The notes below the pieces were generated by a model, which saw nothing but the letters and a program-made list of their open reading frames with translations, was not told where the DNA came from and made no database searches. Source: Chryseobacterium gleum (GTDB lineage: Bacteria; Bacteroidota; Bacteroidia; Flavobacteriales_D; Crocinitomicaceae). From it: a stretch of DNA of 8,232 bases. The stretch covers positions 1 to 8,232 of the forward strand of contig CALPSU020000108.1 in the NCBI GenBank assembly GCA_943326315.2. The letters are read 5' to 3'. Below, piece by piece: positions 1 to 5,670 of this stretch (position 1 is its first letter; every line of letters starts with the position of its first letter). The position numbers and the translations under genes were made by a program.

Positions 1-2
1 AT

Positions 3-98
3 CTTTACAAAGAACACATTCATTTTGAAATGATAATTGGGATAATTATCATTTTATTTTCCATCGTGTTAATCAGTTTTGATCGGGAAAAAGGGTAG
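3..98 (+). CDS. C-terminal end of a membrane protein (partial, possibly DMT/EamA-type transporter)
   Basis: An open frame runs in from the left edge and ends at TAG 96-98, giving 31 residues. It reads as a short charged/polar stretch (LYKEHIHFE) followed by about 18 very hydrophobic residues (MIIGIIIILFSIVLISF) and a short charged tail (DREKG). This is the usual look of a last transmembrane helix with a cytoplasmic end. The arrangement resembles the end of EamA/DMT-family exporters, where a conserved acidic residue precedes a glycine-containing final helix, but so little is present that the family is only a guess. It converges on the minus-strand yraN gene. A 9-bp inverted repeat (30-38 with 44-52) falls inside this coding end. 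Confidence 0.5.
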   Translation, partial: LYKEHIHFEMIIGIIIILFSIVLISFDREKG

Positions 99-230
99 AA
101 ATAATTACTGTATTTCCTTCTTTTGAAAGAATAGAAAAATAAGTAACATTCTAATTACTAAATAAAAGGAATTAAAGGCTGTTTTTTTTTATTCAAAAAC
201 ATTCCAACGAGAAAATAAAAATCACACATA

Positions 231-590
231 TTACATAGAAGCCGAAAAAGCATCTTCAATATGTTCAATTTTAGTTCTATAAGAATTATGAACTATTGAA
301 ATAATATCAAAACGAGCATCTAAATCTATCTGTTTTAATTTTATATAATGATTCGCTACTTGTACAATGATCCTTTGTTTTGGTCGAGTAACTGCCATCC
401 AAGGTTCTCCTACCTCAGCTGTTTGTCGTGCTTTTACTTCAACAATTATTATTTGATTTTGATACATTGCAACAATATCAATTTCATTTCGGTTGTATTT
501 AAAATTCCGCTGTAAAATCGTATAACCTTTATTTACAAGGTGACATACAGCAAGGTTTTCTCCAAATATTCCAAGTTCTTGGGTGGTCAT
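231..590 (-). CDS. yraN: YraN / UPF0102 family endonuclease-like protein
   Basis: This 119-residue protein has the normal length and motifs of the YraN (UPF0102) family. The N-terminus has the family pattern with a Gly and Glu around residues 10-11 followed by an Ala/Leu-rich helix. The core motif NEIDIVA (residues 35-41, Glu36 and Asp38) is followed by IIIVEVKAR (47-55, Glu51 and Lys53). Together these form the D/E...ExK-type signature of the restriction-endonuclease-like fold. RFDIISI near 93-99 is the third family strand. The family is predicted to be a nuclease related to Holliday-junction resolvases, but its cellular role is poorly defined. The start is ATG at 588-590. The gene lies 47 nt downstream of the RAYT transposase gene on the same strand, so it could be read from the same transcript. 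No convincing terminator is seen after its stop. Confidence 0.85.
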   Translation of the reverse strand: MTTQELGIFGENLAVCHLVNKGYTILQRNFKYNRNEIDIVAMYQNQIIIVEVKARQTAEVGEPWMAVTRPKQRIIVQVANHYIKLKQIDLDARFDIISIVHNSYRTKIEHIEDAFSASM

Positions 591-637
591 GATTTATAAG
601 TTTTTTTATTTAAGATAGTAAGAAATAGTAGATAAAA

Positions 638-1315
638 TCATTCCCCATAAAACCGATCTTCGTCCCATTTTCTAACATTGTTTATTATATAAGTGGAAAT
701 GTGATTAAATGAATATTCATTTTGAATTAAATGATCATAATATAAACGTTGCCATTCAAAAGTATATCCCAATCGTCGAGCATGTTTTGTTACCGCAGAT
801 TTATAGGATCCAATTATCGATGAAACAGAATTTTTTCCAATATTTTGATATCGGTTTTGTCCAATGGATTTTGGTTGTTGCGGTTGTTGCGGTTGTTGCG
901 GTTGTAGGGACAGGGCATGCCCTGTCCCTACAACCGTAACAACCGTATTCCCATTCCCAATATTCCCCGTATCACCATAAATACCATCATTTGCAACCGA
1001 TGTTTCAACGGAAACCGATAACGATTCATCATCAATATACCCACCATTTAATATCAATATCGCGTGTATATGATTTGGCATAACAACAAATGCATTCAAT
1101 CTGATGTTGTTTGAATGATTTTTTATTTCATGGAAAAATATATCAGCGAGAACACCAATGTTGGATAAATTCATTTTACCATTAGTAATTTCACCAAAAT
1201 AATGTTCCCTATTTTTTGTACAAATGGTTATAAAATAGGAACCATCCCAACGATAATCCCAATTTTGTAAGCGTATTGTTTCGTTTCGAAATTTGTTTTG
1301 AAAATAGGTGGTCAT
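638..1315 (-). CDS. REP-associated tyrosine transposase (RAYT, Y1/HUH family)
   Basis: This 225-residue protein belongs to the Y1 (IS200-like) transposase superfamily, RAYT branch. Y1 enzymes nick single-stranded DNA through a tyrosine and act on hairpin ends. The N-terminal block RLQNWDYRWDGSYFITICTKNR (15-36) is typical of the group. The HUH motif is MPNHIHAI (79-86; His82 and His84 as metal ligands). The likely nucleophile is Tyr171 in the helix SIIGSYKSAV. The C-terminal WQRLYYDHLIQNE block (188-200) is also a RAYT hallmark. Between the HUH motif and Tyr171 is a long low-complexity insert (about 92-155) rich in Gly/Asn/Val and then QPQQPQQP. It is encoded by an embedded palindrome and a tandem repeat (see separate entries), which suggests an expandable loop. 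Both catalytic motifs are intact and the frame is open, so the enzyme may be active. No flanking IS ends are evident, as expected for domesticated single-copy RAYTs. Confidence 0.9.
   Translation of the reverse strand: MTTYFQNKFRNETIRLQNWDYRWDGSYFITICTKNREHYFGEITNGKMNLSNIGVLADIFFHEIKNHSNNIRLNAFVVMPNHIHAILILNGGYIDDESLSVSVETSVANDGIYGDTGNIGNGNTVVTVVGTGHALSLQPQQPQQPQQPKSIGQNRYQNIGKNSVSSIIGSYKSAVTKHARRLGYTFEWQRLYYDHLIQNEYSFNHISTYIINNVRKWDEDRFYGE
873..904. repeat. 9-bp tandem repeat (GGTTGTTGC, 3.5 copies)
   Basis: Three exact copies of GGTTGTTGC (873-881, 882-890, 891-899) are followed by a partial GGTTG (900-904) that runs into the left arm of the palindrome. On the coding (minus) strand the unit encodes Gln-Gln-Pro, giving the QPQQPQQP stretch at RAYT residues 138-148. 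Because the unit is nine bases, changes in copy number keep the frame. A degenerate inverted version (CAACCGTAACAACCGTA, 931-947) lies on the other side of the palindrome. Confidence 0.9.
899..936. repeat. Perfect 38-bp palindrome (REP-like) inside the RAYT gene
   Basis: Bases 899-936 are a perfect palindrome centred between 917 and 918. The half-site reads CGGTTGTAGGGACAGGGCA on each strand. The inner 28 bp (904-931) begin with GTAG and end with CTAC; a 5' GTAG tetranucleotide is the known hallmark of REP elements recognised by RAYTs. With one mismatch (898/937) the symmetry continues eight more pairs to 890-945. It is much more GC-rich than its surroundings. Within the RAYT protein it encodes about residues 127-139 (VVGTGHALSLQP) without breaking the frame. 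That it is a REP element is inferred from the GTAG and from the enzyme family; only one copy is visible here. Confidence 0.8.
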
Positions 1316-1375
1316 TGTATTAAATTATTTCATTTGGTATCTAATTTAGTCAAATAGTTGAAATAAAACAATAAC

Positions 1376-1401
1376 AAAAAGAAGATTAGATTAGAATCTT
1401 C
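1376..1401 (-). terminator. Intrinsic terminator after riboflavin synthase
   Basis: On the minus strand, 18 bases after the ribE stop, a 7-bp stem (GAAGATT / AATCTTC; 1395-1401 with 1381-1387) with a 7-base loop is followed directly by five T residues (A run at 1376-1380 on the plus strand). This position and structure fit a Rho-independent terminator separating the NYN-ribE operon from the RAYT gene. Confidence 0.6.
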
Positions 1402-1418
1402 AAAAGCTAAAATGGTAA

Positions 1419-1997
1419 CTACCTACCCATCATTTTTGCGACATACTTCCCAATTATATCAAATTCTAAATTGATTTTATCACCCACATTTATTTGATGG
1501 AAATTTGTATGATCAAATGTGTAAGGAATAATACAAACTGAAAATTGTTTCTCTTTAGAATCTACTACAGTTAAACTTACTCCATTAACAGTTACCGATC
1601 CTTTTTCAACTGTTACTTGATCTGTTGTATATTTAAATGTGAACTTCCAACTTCCGTTTTGATCTTCAATTGCTGAACAAATTGCAGTAGTATCAACATG
1701 ACCTTGAACAATATGCCCATCCAAACGACCGTTCATTTGCATGCATCTTTCAAGGTTGACTTTCGTTCCAATGCTCCATTCACCAAGATTTGTTTTCTCT
1801 AAAGTTTCATGAATAGCAGTAACCGTATATTCTTCTCCATTAATAGAAACAACTGTCAAACAAGTTCCGTTATGAGCAACACTTTGATCGACTTTTAATT
1901 CGTTTGTGAAATTTGATTTTACTGTAAAATGGATATTATCATTTTGCTTCTCAATTCCAGTAATTAATCCTAATTGTTCTATGATTCCAGTAAACAT
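1419..1997 (-). CDS. ribE: Riboflavin synthase, alpha chain
   Basis: Riboflavin synthase disproportionates two molecules of 6,7-dimethyl-8-ribityllumazine into riboflavin and a pyrimidinedione, the last step of riboflavin synthesis, in the cytosol. The 192-residue length is normal. The start MFTGIIEQLG is the near-invariant N-terminus of the family and fixes the start codon. Two tandem lumazine-binding barrels are visible: residues 1 to about 95 with NGTCLTVV (43-50), and about 96-192 with the matching NGVSLTVV (138-145). The linker GRLDGHIVQGHVD (90-102) is characteristic. The C-terminal helix (DIIGKYVAKMM) is the trimerisation segment in this family. The gene starts 7 nt after the stop of the NYN/LOTUS gene, so the two are co-transcribed. 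No FMN riboswitch is seen ahead of it; the other rib genes must lie elsewhere. Confidence 0.97.
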   Translation of the reverse strand: MFTGIIEQLGLITGIEKQNDNIHFTVKSNFTNELKVDQSVAHNGTCLTVVSINGEEYTVTAIHETLEKTNLGEWSIGTKVNLERCMQMNGRLDGHIVQGHVDTTAICSAIEDQNGSWKFTFKYTTDQVTVEKGSVTVNGVSLTVVDSKEKQFSVCIIPYTFDHTNFHQINVGDKINLEFDIIGKYVAKMMGR

Positions 1998-2004
1998 ATC
2001 CCGT

Positions 2005-2745
2005 TTATTTATTTCTAACGTAAATCAATTTTGTTCTTCCTTTCGAATTTTCTCTTTGTTCGATTTCAAACTTATTTGTAGAATTTATCAAAGGTGTCAA
2101 TTTTTCAAAACCATAATTTCTTGAGTCAAAATTAGGCTGTTTTTTCATTAATAAACTTCCTACATCCCCTAAAAATGCCCAGCCATCATCGTCTGCCAAA
2201 TCAGAAATAGTAGTACTTAATAATTTTATCACTTTTGGAGTAATTTTATCTACTTCATTCTTTTTAAAGGCTTTACCTTTTTCTGTATTGCTATTTACTT
2301 CTTCAGATTGATTTTTTAAAATCTCGATATAAATAAAACGATCACATGCAACTATAAATGGTTCAGGGGTTTTCTTTTCTCCAATCCCAATTACATGCAT
2401 ACTTGCTTCTCTCAATCTAGTTGCTAATCTAGTAAAATCACTATCACTTGAAACTAAACAAAATCCATTTACTTTTTCAGAATACAACAAATCCATTGCA
2501 TCTATAATCATTGCAGAATCTGTTGCATTTTTCCCACTCGTATATGCGTACTGTTGAATAGGAGTAATTGCATTTAACAATAATAAGTTTTTCCATTTTG
2601 AAAGATTTGGAGATGTCCAATCACCATATATTCTTTTTACAGTTGGATTACCATATTTTGCTATCTCTTGCATCATCTCTTTAAGATATGCTGAGGGTAT
2701 ATTATCACCGTCTATTAAGACAGCTAATTTTAAATCTTTTTCCAT
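2005..2745 (-). CDS. NYN-domain (LabA-like PIN-fold) protein with C-terminal OST-HTH/LOTUS domain
   Basis: The protein has 246 residues from ATG 2743-2745. The frame continues upstream to a TTG at 2766, but the ATG sits right before the conserved core and is preferred. Residues 6 to about 145 form a NYN/LabA-like PIN-fold domain: AVLIDGDNIP (8-17, Asp12 and Asp14), KNATDSAMIIDAMDLL (72-87, Asp76, Asp82), and LVSSDSDFTRLATRLRE (97-113, Asp101 and Asp103). These acidic residues form the expected metal-binding nuclease centre. A polar linker (145-165) leads to a C-terminal OST-HTH/LOTUS-like domain (about 166-246), with the patterns GWAFLGDVGSLL and NYGFEKLTPLI. LOTUS domains bind RNA, including G-rich or structured RNA. 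The known family role points to RNA cleavage or handling; the substrate is unknown. The gene leads an operon with ribE and is divergent from the SSB-like cluster. Confidence 0.88.
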   Translation of the reverse strand: MEKDLKLAVLIDGDNIPSAYLKEMMQEIAKYGNPTVKRIYGDWTSPNLSKWKNLLLLNAITPIQQYAYTSGKNATDSAMIIDAMDLLYSEKVNGFCLVSSDSDFTRLATRLREASMHVIGIGEKKTPEPFIVACDRFIYIEILKNQSEEVNSNTEKGKAFKKNEVDKITPKVIKLLSTTISDLADDDGWAFLGDVGSLLMKKQPNFDSRNYGFEKLTPLINSTNKFEIEQRENSKGRTKLIYVRNK

Positions 2746-2803
2746 TACATCAATTAACGAGGTCAAAACAAAAAAGTAATTTTTTAGAATGAAACCGTTT
2801 TAT

Positions 2804-2811
2804 CAAAGGTA
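2804..2811 (-). promoter_or_regulatory. Bacteroidota -7 promoter box for the NYN-ribE operon
   Basis: On the minus strand the sequence TACCTTTG matches the Bacteroidota sigma consensus TAnnTTTG exactly. It lies 58 bp ahead of the chosen ATG, giving a leader of roughly 50 nt. No clear -33 TTTG box is seen at normal spacing; a TTG occurs further out at 2839-2841. The same octamer precedes the desaturase gene. Confidence 0.55.
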
Positions 2812-2967
2812 TATTTTTTTAAGGATATGAATTGAAATCAATCTCTTTTATTTGAATTTTTATGAACTAATTAATTTTTTATTCCATTAATAATAATTAT
2901 TTTTTATATTTTAATGTTTTGATTTTCAATAATAAATCCGATAATAACCATTTACAAACGAAAGACA

Positions 2968-3051
2968 TTCGACAGTAATCAGTTCATGCCCGAATAAAGT
3001 TTTGAAGTCTAACAAACTTTGCAGTGTCGAAATCAGATAACAACTTCTGAT
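2968..3051 (+). other. Inverted-repeat region able to fold upstream of the SSB-like genes
   Basis: Three stems can form. TTCGACA (2968-2974) pairs with TGTCGAA (3025-3031). It encloses AAAGTTT (2996-3002) pairing with AAACTTT (3014-3020). Directly next to them ATCAGA (3032-3037) pairs with TCTGAT (3046-3051). The first and third stems abut at 3031/3032 and could stack. An extra ATCAG at 2978-2982 could compete for CTGAT at 3047-3051. This could be a structured leader RNA, an operator or a single-strand DNA structure bound by the encoded proteins; the sequence alone does not decide. Confidence 0.4.
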
Positions 3052-3087
3052 AGGTTACGAAAAAAATAAAACCTAAAAATAAAACGT

Positions 3088-3474
3088 ATGAACTCTCTAA
3101 AAAACAAAGTTAATTTAATTGGTAGAATTGGGAAAAATCCAGAAATGCAAAAAGTTGGTACATCAAAAGATTATGCCCTTGTAAAAGTTTCTATTGCGAC
3201 CAATGAAAGTTTCAAAGATAAAAACGGTCAGTGGCAAGATAACACACAATGGCATAATTTAATAATTTGGGGTAAAACAGCCGAACGATTTACGACTTCG
3301 GTAATGAAAGGCCAAGAATTAATGATTGAAGGAAAACTTGTAAATAAAGTTTACGAAAAAGATGGTGAAAAAAAATATTCTACAGAAATAGAGGTATTAG
3401 ATTTCCTATTAATTTCTTCCAAAAACAATGAAAATTTAGAACAAAAAACTTCAGTTGTTTCTGATGTAAATTAA
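3088..3474 (+). CDS. SSB-like single-stranded DNA-binding protein 1 (no acidic tail)
   Basis: This 128-residue protein is a single OB-fold domain of the bacterial SSB family. The N-terminal strand NKVNLIGRIGKNPEM (6-20) is the standard SSB opening. LVKVSIATNES (31-41), TQWHNLIIWGKTAE (53-66, Trp55, Trp61) and KGQELMIEGKLVNKVYEKDGEKKYSTEIEV (74-103) follow in the usual order. The tryptophans and the basic strand are the ssDNA-contact positions in known SSBs. Residues 106-128 form a short polar tail ending SVVSDVN. The Asp-rich, Pro-Phe-ending tip that typical SSB uses to bind replication and repair partners is absent, and the protein is shorter than replicative SSBs. It is therefore probably a specialised paralogue rather than the housekeeping SSB. 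It heads three consecutive SSB-like genes, with 46 nt to the next. Confidence 0.9.
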   Translation: MNSLKNKVNLIGRIGKNPEMQKVGTSKDYALVKVSIATNESFKDKNGQWQDNTQWHNLIIWGKTAERFTTSVMKGQELMIEGKLVNKVYEKDGEKKYSTEIEVLDFLLISSKNNENLEQKTSVVSDVN

Positions 3475-3520
3475 ATTTAATCATAAAAAATCGATTCATT
3501 ACATCTCTAAAAACAATACT

Positions 3521-3835
3521 ATGAACCACGTAAATTTAATTGGAAAAATGTGTTCGACACCTAAAATCGTTGAACTTGCAAGCGGTAAAAAAGTTGCACA
3601 ATTTACATTGTCTACCAAAGAAACCTATTTAGACGAGAAAGGAAATCCTAAAAGTCGAAGTCAATGGCACCAACTATCAGCTTGGGGAAGATGGGTGAAA
3701 ATACTTGAAGAATTAGGAACTGTAGGAATTGGAATTGCCGTTGAAGGAAAATTAATTCATAGGTTCTATAAAAACAACGAAGGAGAGAAAAAATTTATCT
3801 CAGAAGTTGAAATAAATGACCTTGTAATATTATAA
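3521..3835 (+). CDS. SSB-like single-stranded DNA-binding protein 2 (minimal OB fold)
   Basis: At 104 residues this is little more than one SSB OB fold. It opens with MNHVNLIGKMCSTPKI (1-16), continues with KKVAQFTLSTKETY (23-36) and RSQWHQLSAWGRWVKIL (46-62, Trp49, Trp55, Trp58), and finishes with VEGKLIHRFYKNNEGEKKFISEVEINDLVIL (74-104). The chain ends on the last barrel strand, so there is no linker or acidic partner-binding tip. It differs widely from its two neighbours outside the family core, so the tandem is not a recent duplication. The start ATG at 3521 is placed directly before the first barrel strand. The next gene begins 18 nt after its stop, which supports co-transcription. Confidence 0.88.
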   Translation: MNHVNLIGKMCSTPKIVELASGKKVAQFTLSTKETYLDEKGNPKSRSQWHQLSAWGRWVKILEELGTVGIGIAVEGKLIHRFYKNNEGEKKFISEVEINDLVIL

Positions 3836-3853
3836 CCTCTAATACTTTTAATT

Positions 3854-4180
3854 ATGATCACTCTAAGAAACCACGTAACATTAGCCGGTAATATGGGAAT
3901 GAATGCACAAATTACGCAATTTGATAATGGAAACAAAGTTGCAAGATTTAGTTTAGCAACAGATAAAAACAATATTTCAGAAGATGGTAAAAAGGAAAAA
4001 AACACAGAATGGCATCACTTATTTGCTTGGGGAAACATGGCGCAATTTATAGAAAATTATGGTCAAAAAGGAAAGCCACTTATTGTTCATGGTCGATTAG
4101 TAAATAGAACATATTTAAATAAAGAAGGTAAAAAAAGAAATGTGACCGAAATCGAAGTTCAACACATTATAGGAATGTAG
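3854..4180 (+). CDS. SSB-like single-stranded DNA-binding protein 3 (minimal OB fold)
   Basis: This 108-residue protein is the third SSB-family OB fold in the row. The core elements are LRNHVTLAGNMGMNAQI (4-20), NKVARFSLATDK (27-38), NTEWHHLFAWGNMAQFI (50-66, Trp53, Trp59) and KGKPLIVHGRLVNRTYLNKEGKKRNVTEIEVQHIIGM (72-108). As in its neighbours, the conserved WHxLxxWG signature is intact while the C-terminal acidic tip is missing. It probably binds single-stranded DNA, perhaps as a mixed oligomer with the two upstream products (inference). The operon ends here: a nested inverted repeat begins 25 nt after its stop and a strong terminator follows. Confidence 0.88.
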   Translation: MITLRNHVTLAGNMGMNAQITQFDNGNKVARFSLATDKNNISEDGKKEKNTEWHHLFAWGNMAQFIENYGQKGKPLIVHGRLVNRTYLNKEGKKRNVTEIEVQHIIGM

Positions 4181-4204
4181 ATATTAACCTAAATCAAAAG
4201 ATAG

Positions 4205-4281
4205 TTTTTAATTAAATTAGCTCTTTTCATTTAGCGGTAGATCCCGTTTTAAAAAGAGCGAATAAATTCATTAATTAAAAA
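4205..4281. repeat. Nested inverted repeat after the SSB-like cluster
   Basis: Outer arms TTTTTAATTAA (4205-4215) and TTAATTAAAAA (4271-4281) are perfectly complementary over 11 bp. They enclose inner arms GCTCTTTT (4220-4227) and AAAAGAGC (4252-4259), complementary over 8 bp with a 24-base loop. The loop (4228-4251) contains a GC-richer patch around GCGGTAGATCCCG. Function is unknown: it may protect the 3' end of the transcript, act as an extra attenuating structure, or be a remnant of a small element. Confidence 0.5.
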
Positions 4282-4286
4282 TCATC

Positions 4287-4324
4287 AAAAAGGGGAAATA
4301 ATTCATTTTATCTCCCCTTTTTTT
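4287..4324 (+). terminator. Strong intrinsic terminator of the SSB-like operon
   Basis: AAAAAGGGGA (4287-4296) pairs with TCCCCTTTTT (4313-4322). The stem continues, after one A/C mismatch, with ATAA pairing with TTAT. The GC core is followed by seven T residues (4318-4324). Because the stem also has an A run on its left side it may work in both directions, but only plus-strand genes end here. Confidence 0.8.
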
Positions 4325-4351
4325 ATGATAAAAATCATGTTTCAATCGTTT

Positions 4352-4367
4352 CGTGATAAGCGTCACA
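4352..4367. promoter_or_regulatory. Candidate CRP/FNR-family operator upstream of hmgA
   Basis: CGTGA-TAAGCG-TCACA on the plus strand reads TGTGA-CGCTTA-TCACG on the minus strand. It matches the classical CRP half-sites TGTGA-N6-TCACA at nine of ten positions. Its centre (4359.5) lies about 41 bp upstream of the start expected from the -7 box at 4389-4396, the usual place for an activator that touches RNA polymerase next to the promoter. The promoter has no good -33 box, consistent with dependence on an activator. The regulator itself is inferred. Confidence 0.4.
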
Positions 4368-4388
4368 TTTTTAAATTTACTACTTCCA

Positions 4389-4396
4389 TAACTTTG
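4389..4396 (+). promoter_or_regulatory. Bacteroidota -7 promoter box for hmgA-hppD
   Basis: TAACTTTG is an exact match to TAnnTTTG, placed 73 bp before the hmgA ATG. Transcription would start near 4400-4402, giving a leader of roughly 68 nt. A recognisable -33 TTTG is missing at normal spacing. Confidence 0.6.
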
Positions 4397-4404
4397 ATTT
4401 ATGT

Positions 4405-4428
4405 TATTGAAAACATTGTTTATCAATA
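4405..4428 (+). other. Stem-loop at the start of the hmgA leader
   Basis: TATTGA-AAAC (4405-4414) pairs with GTTT-A-TCAATA (4418-4428). This makes ten base pairs with one bulged A (4422) and a three-base loop (ATT). It lies within a few bases of the predicted transcription start, so it could stabilise the 5' end of the mRNA. As DNA it could equally be an operator (TATTGA...TCAATA). Confidence 0.45.
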
Positions 4429-4469
4429 GTCTAAAAAATGATTATTTACAATAAATAAATTTAAATAGT

Positions 4470-5645
<1,176 letters not shown>

Positions 5646-5670
5646 TATATTTTATAAAAAATTTATACAA

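Larger units (their letters stand above)
2746..3087. other. Divergent intergenic region between the NYN gene and the SSB-like cluster
   Basis: This 342-base gap separates two divergently transcribed units. The half next to the NYN gene (2746-2940) is extremely AT-rich and holds the minus-strand promoter box. The half next to the first SSB-like gene (2941-3060) is visibly richer in G and C and contains several inverted repeats, listed separately. No coding sequence or tRNA is apparent. A perfect TAnnTTTG box for the plus-strand genes was not found; AAACTTTG at 3014-3021 matches except for its first base. Confidence 0.6.

Noticed and set aside
30..52. 9-bp inverted repeat followed by T-rich sequence, a possible terminator
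   Set aside because: It lies within the last codons of the partial membrane protein, before its stop codon, and the arms are almost entirely A/T.
873..904. Possible CRISPR-like array
   Set aside because: Units are 9 bp, contiguous and without spacers, and lie in a coding sequence.
709..939. Open frame on the plus strand (76 codons) across the RAYT gene
   Set aside because: It lies opposite the RAYT coding sequence, and its Val/Ala-rich end is only the antisense reading of the QQP repeat and palindrome.
1998..2004. FMN riboswitch ahead of riboflavin synthase
   Set aside because: Only 7 nt separate ribE from the upstream gene, and no riboswitch-like sequence is seen before the operon.
1906..2124. 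Open frame on the plus strand over the ribE/NYN junction
   Set aside because: It is antisense to two well-identified genes and shows no recognisable domain.
2746..2766. N-terminal extension of the NYN protein from TTG at 2766
   Set aside because: An ATG at 2745 directly precedes the conserved domain, and the seven extra residues match no family feature.
3766..4005. Open frame on the minus strand across the second and third SSB-like genes
   Set aside because: It is antisense to clear SSB-family coding sequence; its hydrophobic look comes from A-rich Lys/Glu codons read backwards.
4220..4259. tRNA-like remnant (paired ends and a GCGGTAG motif)
   Set aside because: At about 40 nt it lacks anticodon and T arms; the resemblance is limited to a terminal stem.
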